Shown: piece after piece, positions 7,701 through 11,883 of the stretch
Layout: every line of letters starts with the position of its first letter
Position numbering within the stretch: the first letter of the stretch is position 1
NCBI GenBank assembly: GCA_034429475.1
Contig: DAOUGD010000048.1
Location: 1 to 11,883, forward strand
DNA from: JAKQHY01 sp034429475
Lineage (GTDB): Bacteria > Chloroflexota > Anaerolineae > B4-G1 > SLSP01
Direction of reading: 5' to 3'
DNA length: 11,883 bases
Position numbers and translations under genes: made by a program
The notes under the pieces: generated by a model
Told to the model about the DNA's origin: nothing
Databases searched by the model: none
The model's input: the letters and a program-made list of their open reading frames with translations, nothing else

Positions 7701-9874
7701 ACGGCATCCCCGACGTCGTCGAGGCAGGGGGAACCGATGAAAACGGCGACGGGATCATAGACAACTTCGAGGATGTGGACGGCGACGGCCTCTCCGACAA
7801 CGTAGACCCGGATCAGGGCGGCACACCGCTGCCCATCCCCAACACGGATGGTGAGGGGAACCCCGACTACCTCGACATTGACGCCGACAACGACGGCATC
7901 CCCGACAACATTGAAACGCAACCGACGGTGGGATACATCCCGCCGAGCGGTGTGGATGCGGACGGCGACGGCCTGGACGATGCGTATGACCCCGATCAGG
8001 GCGGTACGCCGTTGCCCATCCCCGATACAGATGACGATGACACGCCGGATTATCTCGACCTGGATTCTGACGACGACGGCGTCTCCGATCAGGATGAGAG
8101 CGACCGCGGCGAACCGACCGGCGAAGACACGGACGGCGACGGCCTGGACGACGGCTTTGACGACCACATCGGCGGCTGGGTGCCCGACGACGGCATCGGC
8201 GACCCGGCGGACGACCCGCAACTCCCCGACAGCGACGGCGACGTGAACGACGGCGGCGACGTGGATTACCGCGATGCAAGCATGTGCAACACCCCGGCGG
8301 ATGGTTACGAACCGGACAACTTCTTCACCGAGGCTGAGAGCATCCCCGTGGACGGTACGGTCTACACGCGCACGCTCCACGTCATCGGCGATAAAGACTG
8401 GATCAAGTTCTACGCCTGGGCCGGGAAACCTTACACAATCACCACGCTGAACTTGAACGCCGACGTGGATACCGAAGTGCAGCTCTACGCCCTGGATGGC
8501 CGCACGTTGGTGGTGGAGAACGACGACTACCAGACCGACAGCAAAGCCTCGCGGATCGTCTGGATCGCCCCGGAGAGCGGCTGGTATTACGTGCGCGTCA
8601 CGCACTTCGATCACACCTACAACCCGCGCATGTCGCAGGTCTGCGGCAACGGCTATCAGATCATGGTGATGGAAGGGCCGTGTGGGGTTGACGCCGATCC
8701 TTATGAATCGGACGATTTCTACAACCGGTCGGTCTGGGTCCCGGCGGATGGCAGCCTGCTGGAACGCAGCTTCAGCACGGTGGGTGACAAAGACTGGATT
8801 CAGTTCGACGCCGTCAAAGGGCGCGTGTATACCCTCACCACCTCGCACCTGGGCGCGGCAATAGACACCGTGTTGCAACTGTACGACGTAGACGGCAAGA
8901 CCCTGATTGACGAAAACGACGACTATCTGCCGAACAGCGAAGCCTCCCGCATCGTCTGGCAGGCGCCGGCAAATGGCGTCTACTTCGCCCGCATCGTCCA
9001 CTTCGACCACACGTATGACCCGGTGACGGCGCCGGTGTGTGGCAACCGCTACATGGTATCGGTCGAGACGCCGCTGTGCGTCTTGCCCGACGCTTACGAA
9101 CCCGACGAATATTTCACCATTGCGCCGCAGGTCAAGTCGGCCGGGCAAATTTTCACCCGCACGTTCAACAAACCGGGCGACAAAGATTGGATCAGTTTCG
9201 CCGCGCGCGCCGGACAGGTCTATACCATCACCACCTTCAACCTGTCTGCCGATGTGGATACCGTGATCCAGCTCTACGACGTGGACGGCGCGAGCCTGTT
9301 GTTTGAAAACGACGACTACCTGCTGGACAGCAAAGCCTCGCGCATCCTCTGGGTTGCACCGCACAGCGGCTGGTACTACGTCCGCGTCACGCACTTCGAC
9401 CACACCTACGATCCACGCTACGCGCTGGTCTGCGGCAGCTCCTACAGCCTGCAAATCGCGCAAGAGGCCCTGGGGGTGAACAAATACATCCGCAACCAGG
9501 CCGACGCCTATGTGACGGGCGACGTTATTGACTACACCATCGTGGTGTGGAACAAGTTGAACGAAGTCCAAACGGGGATCGTCATCACCGACTATATCCC
9601 CCTGTATACCACCTACGTCACCGGCTCATTACGGACCACCCAGGGCAGCATCTCTGGCCCGGACCCGCTGGTGATTGATGTCGGCCCGCTGCCGGCCGGC
9701 GGGTACGTCACCGTCACGTTCCAGGTGACGATCCAGCCGAACGCGGCCGGCGCGATTGCCAACCGGGCGATTGTCGGCAGCGACCAACAAGGGGTGATGA
9801 TGGACACACCCATCGCCATCGCCAGGATGCTGAAGTATCTGTACCTGCCGATTATGATCCGGGTGGTTCGTTAA
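1751..9874 (+). CDS. Giant multidomain secreted/surface protein (DUF11, SdrD_B, TSP3-like, PPC modules; YLPIMIR tail)
   Basis: 2707 residues, exported, probably an adhesin, stalk or matrix protein; no catalytic domain seen. The n-region (1-36) is long, the hydrophobic core is about 37-58 and cleavage is likely near 63. About 121-135 (TDAAGRYRF) and 189-217 (NGNGRQDAGEPGLP) are incomplete SdrD_B-like pieces. About 217-724 is a beta-rich head with DHWEDGYD at 271-278, possibly IgGFc-binding-like. DUF11 domains: about 726-880, 882-1217 (split by a lectin-like beta insert, about 960-1120), 1217-1343, then three near-identical copies from 1345, 1465 and 1585. A full SdrD_B domain covers 1705-1805, Asp-rich TSP3-like repeats 1806-2176, PPC-like domains start at Cys 2179, 2311 and 2443, and the last DUF11 is about 2575-2693. 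The tail is YLPIMIRVVR. The start is set by AGGAAAGGTG 5 nt upstream. Asp codons shift from mostly GAT to mostly GAC in the C-terminal half. Gene 3 lies 93 bp downstream without an obvious terminator. Reading frame is certain; function is inferred from domain types. Confidence 0.92.
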   Translation: MTKILGSVSGLQNLKTVRQNFGDAPRPRRLANPWWMRCIALMVMWVMVTAPLLSAVQSVGAAAEVVRPTDSVSAPAPVASVAAGPVYGPATYVQSVLDAVLTAAQNSQPRAAADLPTTLTDAAGRYRFVGLPHGSHRLTLDLASLSDGWGLMANTVSPVLWVTPGATQTSDALPNGVRFTAVYDRTSGDIYGVVFADKNGNGRQDAGEPGLPNVRVIDPTAHQYFVPFNDTNLWDLLDAKLVCHSGSHISGYLDSSIVLVSSYEGTIYYYDHWEDGYDVDPLYPDILSTEVGTLGTGAVKVFQSDITEAGVGGGPPYLYDGRDRITVYGERATLVRMVYPSNPGPVLASAWEIAEVADWGEDYVAVMGEDLDFRVGDGDDANFTGLEVMAAVDDTQVYYNGAYVVTLDTGDTYFINGVGQGGAGGVDSTDTITATQPVQVQMLVGGCAGANSGNGHSLLPINKWSNEYWSPVPGFADSGAGATGACQLSGDSDYDSDIYLHNPNDAAITVNASSNLATVALSIPAHTTRSLLERYGALGYADISNGTSGIHLWSDDVFWGVGVADSSSGENGDSQTYDWSFSLVPDVDLSSQAVVGYAPGTSDAIPDESGNLAFVTAITDTTIYVDLDGNKTADRVDLNGDGDSSDLDVFGVAAWDEPLTALGIPVAAGQTVRIADPIDRNLQGALIYTLDYQHKLAVAWGQDLCTAGTGNPYLDLGYTVFPLPVPTLSKSDDLAIDADLTGDVSPGDTVTYTIILNNNGLGSMNDVVLTDTLPYTYANFVVGSLYISTPPITDAVEYYDGALWGNTPLADAESFRILWPTIGPEQQVTITFQVELLTDIPITITEITNLAVVDSPKTDPKYSEDPDDPLDPDTDTPIGRAMLTLEKQASSALVEPGDTITYSLTITNIGTGIALELDIQDMLPSGLTYVPGTLSMTWPIAVLGVLTRTVTDTAFFYGYYADDFDTSNSAATTGYTGNDGSLSWDTDWVEFADDGNSTTGAATVGATPANALSVPSYLQLTNTNDANVAGASRDADLSQFVSPLLRYYVRGITNSTDETYRISINTTQLVSERLNDAYTLREYSLSAYAGSSIQMDIQAAATLENTDFYRFDQVTIYETTPERYTTSERTWQKSVLSYTTSSGFAPVSYNAATGELVITDSMRLPAEGIVRITYQALVSPTATPGAWLTNTAVITADNWLLITHPSTATESVRVAGADLELDLQASTLTPEVGEVITFTVTITNTGPDATSGVTASFLLPSGYTYGGIVSGSGYNPTTGVWTIGSIGDDGSVTLVFTATVNATGSYPVYAEVGASNVGDPDSTPNDHSTTEDDDDTVNVGPSGITDLAVVKTVTDLTPAVGDVITFTVVVTNHGPSAATGVVVNDLLLGGYTYQGHTASAGTYTQGTGVWSVGNLAADASATLQIRVQVNASGPYANTATVAGNEDDPTPGNDSDTETPVPTPVTDLAVAKSVNDSTPAVGDVITFTVVVTNHGPSAATGVVVNDLLLGGYTYQGHTASAGTYTQGTGVWSVGGLAADASATLRIRVQVNASGPYANTATVAGNEDDPTPGNDSDTETPVPTPVADLAVAKSVNDSTPVVGDVITFTVVVTNHGPSAATGVIVNDLLPSGYTYQGHTASAGTYTQGTGVWSVGGLAADASATLRIRVQVNASGPYANTATVDGNEDDPTPGNDSDTETPVPLGMGQVTGVVYTDVNGDGTYTPGVDTPLMGVDVVITDSLGVMQTVTTGANGMYTATVQAGSATVDVDDTDLPPGSTLTTGSTDPTTVTVQAGGSVSDNTGYRFPDHDGDGVPDYLDPDDDNDGILDTDECPTPSACPDTDRDGIPDIFDLDSDNDGITDVIEGGGDDDDGDGIIDGFEDVDGDGLADSVDPDQGGTPLPVPDTDGDNIPDYLDLDSDNDGIPDVTEAGGDDANGDGIIDNFEDVNGDGLSDNVDPDQGGTPLPVPDTDSDNIPDYLDLDSDNDGIPDVVEAGGTDENGDGIIDNFEDVDGDGLSDNVDPDQGGTPLPIPNTDGEGNPDYLDIDADNDGIPDNIETQPTVGYIPPSGVDADGDGLDDAYDPDQGGTPLPIPDTDDDDTPDYLDLDSDDDGVSDQDESDRGEPTGEDTDGDGLDDGFDDHIGGWVPDDGIGDPADDPQLPDSDGDVNDGGDVDYRDASMCNTPADGYEPDNFFTEAESIPVDGTVYTRTLHVIGDKDWIKFYAWAGKPYTITTLNLNADVDTEVQLYALDGRTLVVENDDYQTDSKASRIVWIAPESGWYYVRVTHFDHTYNPRMSQVCGNGYQIMVMEGPCGVDADPYESDDFYNRSVWVPADGSLLERSFSTVGDKDWIQFDAVKGRVYTLTTSHLGAAIDTVLQLYDVDGKTLIDENDDYLPNSEASRIVWQAPANGVYFARIVHFDHTYDPVTAPVCGNRYMVSVETPLCVLPDAYEPDEYFTIAPQVKSAGQIFTRTFNKPGDKDWISFAARAGQVYTITTFNLSADVDTVIQLYDVDGASLLFENDDYLLDSKASRILWVAPHSGWYYVRVTHFDHTYDPRYALVCGSSYSLQIAQEALGVNKYIRNQADAYVTGDVIDYTIVVWNKLNEVQTGIVITDYIPLYTTYVTGSLRTTQGSISGPDPLVIDVGPLPAGGYVTVTFQVTIQPNAAGAIANRAIVGSDQQGVMMDTPIAIARMLKYLYLPIMIRVVR
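4630..5105 (+). other. Lectin/MAM-like beta domain inserted within the second DUF11 domain
   Basis: DUF11 hallmarks start before it (VEPGDTITYSLTITN, then MLPSGLTYVPG) and resume after it (IVRITYQALVSP, TNTAVIT). The intervening roughly 160 residues carry DDFDTS, a glycine-rich turn, LSWDTDWVEF, a YLQLTN strand, SRDADLS and SPLLRYYVRG, and end YRFDQVTIYE. This resembles bacterial jelly-roll (MAM or concanavalin-like) modules. The family name is my inference. Confidence 0.5.
5783..6862 (+). repeat. Three tandem 360-bp copies, each encoding one DUF11 domain
   Basis: Units start at 5783, 6143 and 6503 with exact 360-bp period (120 residues). Each begins with a DLAV strand and contains GDVITFTVVVTNHGPSA, GYTYQGHTASAGTYTQG and NEDDPTPGNDSDTETPV. 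By hand, 5821-6120 differs from 6181-6480 at 10 of 300 bases. Copy 3 differs from copy 2 at about 19 of the first 100 aligned bases (from 6541) but only about 5 of the next 200. Confidence 0.93.
7166..8280 (+). repeat. Asp-rich thrombospondin-type-3-like repeats with 192-bp higher-order period
   Basis: The short motif DxDxDGIPD recurs throughout. A 64-residue super-unit (LDSDNDGIPD, a Gly-rich EAGG-type turn, NGDGIIDNFEDV, NVDPDQGGTPLPVP) starts at 7298, 7490, 7682 and 7874, exactly 192 bp apart, then at 8057 after a 183-bp unit. In TSP3-type repeats such Asp loops bind calcium and form a rigid stalk. One Cys pair (ECPTPSAC) lies near the start of the array. Confidence 0.9.
8285..9472 (+). 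repeat. Three tandem PPC-like domains with flanking cysteines, 396-bp period
   Basis: Each copy opens with Cys (codons at 8285, 8681 and 9077, spacing 396 bp), then DxYExD, GDKDW, an AxVDT strand ending QLY, ENDDY, ASRI, a Gly-(W/V)-Y strand and HFDHTY, and closes with VCGxxY. This matches the bacterial pre-peptidase C-terminal (PPC) fold, usually found on secreted proteins. The N- and C-terminal Cys could pair; that is inference. Confidence 0.85.
9829..9871 (+). other. C-terminal YLPIMIR-type tail, likely sorting or anchoring signal
   Basis: The protein ends LKYLYLPIMIRVVR directly after the last DUF11. I associate such YLP-hydrophobic-Arg tails with exported proteins of Chloroflexota; the mechanism is not known to me. 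It is neither LPXTG nor PEP-CTERM. Confidence 0.5.
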
Positions 9875-9954
9875 GTAAGGAGGAGGTCAAGGGGGACAAG
9901 TGTGCATCATAAAGCTCTGATAGTTCCACGCAACCTGATCACTTTATTTCAATC

Positions 9955-9962
9955 TAAGGAGG
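9955..9962 (+). promoter_or_regulatory. Shine-Dalgarno deciding the start of the second surface protein
   Basis: TAAGGAGG lies 5 nt before ATG 9968, which begins a textbook signal peptide. Another strong purine tract (AAGGAGGAGG, 9877-9886) with AAGGGGG at 9889-9895 precedes an in-frame GTG at 9902, but that start would put 22 residues before the signal peptide. No terminator-like hairpin is seen in the 93-bp gap, so the gene is probably co-transcribed with the giant gene. Confidence 0.75.
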
Positions 9963-9967
9963 AAAAG

Positions 9968-11785
9968 ATGTGTAAGTTAAGGAAACTAATCTTGCTATTA
10001 GGAATATTGGTGGCGTTGAGTCTCACGAGCGGCGCAGTCCTGGCGGCGCCGCCAGATCCCTTCGAGGAAACTCCAGAGGGTGTGTTGGCCGAACCCTGCC
10101 CGGTGGCCGACCCGTATGAGACGATGGGCGGTGGCGCCCGCGACGACTGGTTCAACACGGCCAGCACCATTACCAGCGCCGGACAGCCCGGTCACACCTT
10201 CGACCGGCAGTGGGACAAGGACTGGGCCAAATTCACCGCGCAGGCCGGCGTCCTCTACGTGTTCCGTACTACGAACCTGGCCGCCGAGACCGACACCGTC
10301 CTGGAACTCTACGGCCCGGACGGCATCACCCGGCTGGGCTACAGCGACGACTATGGCGGCACAAACGCCTCGCGCATTGACTGGCAGGCGCCGGCGGATG
10401 GCGTCTACTATCTCAAAGTCTTCCACCACGTTCCGAGCACCTGCGGCTGCGCCATCAGCTACGACTTGGTGCTGGAACAACGTCGGCCGTTGGACATCAC
10501 CAAGACGGCGCCCAATCTCGGCCTGCCGTTGAGCGCGGGGCAGCGCATCACCTACACCGTCACCGTGGCGAACAACTCCACCGACATCCACACGAATGTA
10601 GTCATCACCGACAGACTGCCGATGGGAACCGGCTGGGTCCAGGGCACCGGCGTCCTTGCGCCGCCGCTGCTAACTTACAATGTGGGCACACTGAATCCTG
10701 GCGAAAGCTTCGTGTGGCAAATCGTCGTCGAAGTGCTGCCTGGCTACCACGAAGTGGGCGGCAATGTGGCCGGCGTCCAGAGTCTGGTGAGCGGTCAAGA
10801 ACAACCATTGCCCTGGGTCACGGCCGGCCCCGTCTACCCTTATCCCGATGCGGACGGCGACGGCATCCCCGACAGCGTGGAATGTCCCGGCGGGACTAAC
10901 TGTGCCGACTCCGATAGCGACGGCGACCCCGATTACATGGATCCGGACAGCGACGGCGACGGCGTGTCCGATGATCAGGAATGGGGCAGCGACGTTTGCC
11001 CGGTGGACTTCAACGCCCCGGATTGTGACACCGACGGCGACGGAACGCCCAACTACCTGGACAAGGACGACGATGGCGACGGTATTGCAACCGCCGACGA
11101 AGACCCCAATGGCGACGGCGATCCCACCAACGACGATACCGACGGCGACGGCGTCCCCAACTACCTCGACGCGGATGATGACGGCGACGGCATCCCCTCC
11201 GCCGACGAAGACCCCGACGGCGATGGCGATCCCACCAACGACGACACCGATGACGACGGCATCCCCAACTACCTTGACGACGATGACGACGGCGACGGCA
11301 TCCCCACCTCCGAAGAATGTCCCAGCGGCCCGCTCTGCCCGGACAGCGACGGCGACGGCATCCCCGACTACCTTGAGACGGATGCAGACGGCGATGGCAT
11401 CCCGGATGAACTTGAACAAGGCGATTCCGACGGCGATGGCATCCCCGACTATCAGGAACCCAATAACCAGGACACCGACGGCGATGGCGATCCCGACTAC
11501 CTGGACGACGACGACGATGGCGATGGCATCCCCACCGCGAACGAATGTCCCAACGGCCCGACCTGCCCCGACTCAGACGGCGATGGCATCCCGGACTATC
11601 TTGAAGGCGATGACGACGGCGACGGCGTTCCCACCGACGAAGAATGTCCGAATCCCGACGCCTGCACCGACACCGACGGCGACGGCATCCCCGACTACCT
11701 GGAACCTGGCGATCAGGACAACAACCCCGACGACGACGGCGACGGCATCCCCCCCCCCCAGGACTGCCCCGATGGCCCGATCTGA
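9968..11785 (+). CDS. Secreted PPC-DUF11-Asp-rich repeat protein, interrupted by in-frame TGA and open to the window edge
   Basis: Residues 1-26 are a clear signal peptide (LILLLGILVALS core, cleavage after AVLA). A PPC-like domain spans about 44-172: CPVADPYE, DKDWAKF, DTVLELYGPDG, SDDY, ASRIDWQAP, closing CGCAISYD. A DUF11 domain spans about 175-293 (GQRITYTVTVANNS, then ITDRLP). From about 294 the protein is Asp-rich TSP3-like repeat (DGDGIPDYLD) with several CPxxxxC pairs. Frame 9968-11782 encodes 605 residues before TGA at 11783-11785. That TGA falls where sister repeats have the second Cys (PLCPD, PTCPD; here PI-stop-PD), and the same frame continues the repeat to 11883. So the true product is probably longer and the stop is either a real nonsense change or a sequence error. 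The modules match the C-terminal half of the giant protein upstream, pointing to a shared origin and a related surface or matrix role. No C-terminal anchor is seen because the gene runs off the window. Confidence 0.85.
   Translation: MCKLRKLILLLGILVALSLTSGAVLAAPPDPFEETPEGVLAEPCPVADPYETMGGGARDDWFNTASTITSAGQPGHTFDRQWDKDWAKFTAQAGVLYVFRTTNLAAETDTVLELYGPDGITRLGYSDDYGGTNASRIDWQAPADGVYYLKVFHHVPSTCGCAISYDLVLEQRRPLDITKTAPNLGLPLSAGQRITYTVTVANNSTDIHTNVVITDRLPMGTGWVQGTGVLAPPLLTYNVGTLNPGESFVWQIVVEVLPGYHEVGGNVAGVQSLVSGQEQPLPWVTAGPVYPYPDADGDGIPDSVECPGGTNCADSDSDGDPDYMDPDSDGDGVSDDQEWGSDVCPVDFNAPDCDTDGDGTPNYLDKDDDGDGIATADEDPNGDGDPTNDDTDGDGVPNYLDADDDGDGIPSADEDPDGDGDPTNDDTDDDGIPNYLDDDDDGDGIPTSEECPSGPLCPDSDGDGIPDYLETDADGDGIPDELEQGDSDGDGIPDYQEPNNQDTDGDGDPDYLDDDDDGDGIPTANECPNGPTCPDSDGDGIPDYLEGDDDGDGVPTDEECPNPDACTDTDGDGIPDYLEPGDQDNNPDDDGDGIPPPQDCPDGPI
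10846..11782 (+). repeat. Asp/Gly-rich TSP3-like repeat array of the second protein
   Basis: Built from GACGGCGAC-type codons. It contains an exact 108-bp tandem duplication (36 residues, starts 11102 and 11210; DGDPTNDDTD in both) and Cys-pair units at ECPGGTNC, VCPVDFNAPDC, ECPSGPLC, ECPNGPTC, ECPNPDAC and finally DCPDGPI followed by TGA. Low-complexity DNA of this type is prone to slippage and to assembly collapse. Confidence 0.88.
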
Positions 11786-11883
11786 CCCGACAGAGACGGC
11801 GACGGCATACCCGACTACCTCGACACCGACAGCGACAACGACGGCCACACCGACCCCGCGGAAGCCGCGATCCGAACCGCCTC
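11786..11883 (+). other. In-frame continuation of the repeat protein past the TGA, cut by window end
   Basis: Read in the frame of the upstream gene, it encodes PDRDGDGIPDYLDTDSDNDG followed by HTDPAEAAIRTA with no further stop. The repeat pattern is kept without a frameshift, so the coding sequence originally extended here and probably beyond. Confidence 0.75.

Noticed and set aside
6536..9571. A 1011-codon open frame on the minus strand
   Set aside because: It lies wholly antisense to the giant gene, over Asp/Gly-rich repeats whose GAC/GGC codons read as Val/Ala/Gly on the other strand. It has no domain signature and only low-complexity VAVRV-type sequence.
9902..9967. GTG 9902 as start of the second surface protein
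   Set aside because: It is preceded by a G-rich tract, but ATG 9968 has TAAGGAGG 5 nt upstream and starts directly with a standard signal peptide.
10670..11419. A 249-codon minus-strand open frame, and a similar one at 11573-11848
   Set aside because: They are antisense mirrors of the Asp-rich repeats (runs like DAVAVGVV), a codon-composition artefact.
11783..11785. Genome-wide UGA reassignment
   Set aside because: No other in-frame TGA occurs in the roughly 3,000 codons of the two preceding genes, and Cys and Trp use their ordinary codons there.

Overview
The window most likely comes from a member of the Chloroflexota (Anaerolineae/Caldilineae-like). The inference rests on a giant secreted protein ending in a YLPIMIR-type tail (a C-terminal motif I associate with secreted proteins of this phylum), on DUF11/SdrD_B/PPC/Asp-repeat architectures, and on intergenic palindromes of the CGCAAAG and ACGGATT kind. 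No rRNA, tRNA or housekeeping gene is present, so the assignment is moderate at best.

Layout, all on the + strand. Bases 1-143 are non-coding: three short hairpins (1-14, 40-53, 62-84) and a perfect TATAAT box at 130-135. A response regulator follows at 144-1211 (receiver domain, about 150-residue coiled linker, LuxR-type HTH), with no histidine kinase visible. Bases 1212-1696 are a gene-free stretch packed with repeats: a CGCAAAG-type palindrome, an ACGGATT-type palindrome followed by T7, and two copies of a roughly 54-nt direct repeat, one just after each palindrome and each followed by a small hairpin. A good sigma70-like promoter (TATACA-17-TATACT) ends this stretch.

Next is a 2707-residue secreted protein (start ATG 1751, stop 9872-9874). 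In order it has a signal peptide with a long n-region, two incomplete SdrD_B-like pieces, a roughly 500-residue beta-rich head with a DHWEDGYD motif (possibly IgGFc-binding-like), seven DUF11 domains (one split by an inserted lectin-like beta domain, three in near-identical 360-nt tandem copies), a complete SdrD_B domain, Asp-rich thrombospondin-type-3-like repeats with a 192-nt period, three PPC-like domains each flanked by cysteines, a last DUF11 and a YLPIMIRVVR tail. After 93 bp a second secreted protein (start ATG 9968) repeats the same modules in the order signal peptide, PPC, DUF11, Asp-rich repeats. It is interrupted by an in-frame TGA (11783-11785) exactly where the repeat expects a cysteine; the same frame keeps encoding the repeat up to the window edge.

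The two large genes look like a co-transcribed pair making very large, acidic, probably calcium-stabilised and disulfide-braced cell-surface or matrix proteins. The upstream regulator may control them, but only proximity suggests it. The most interesting points are the fast internal evolution of the giant gene (tandem copies with a conversion-like identity mosaic, abrupt GAT-to-GAC codon shift, split and half domains), the TGA at a conserved Cys, and the composite intergenic repeat.
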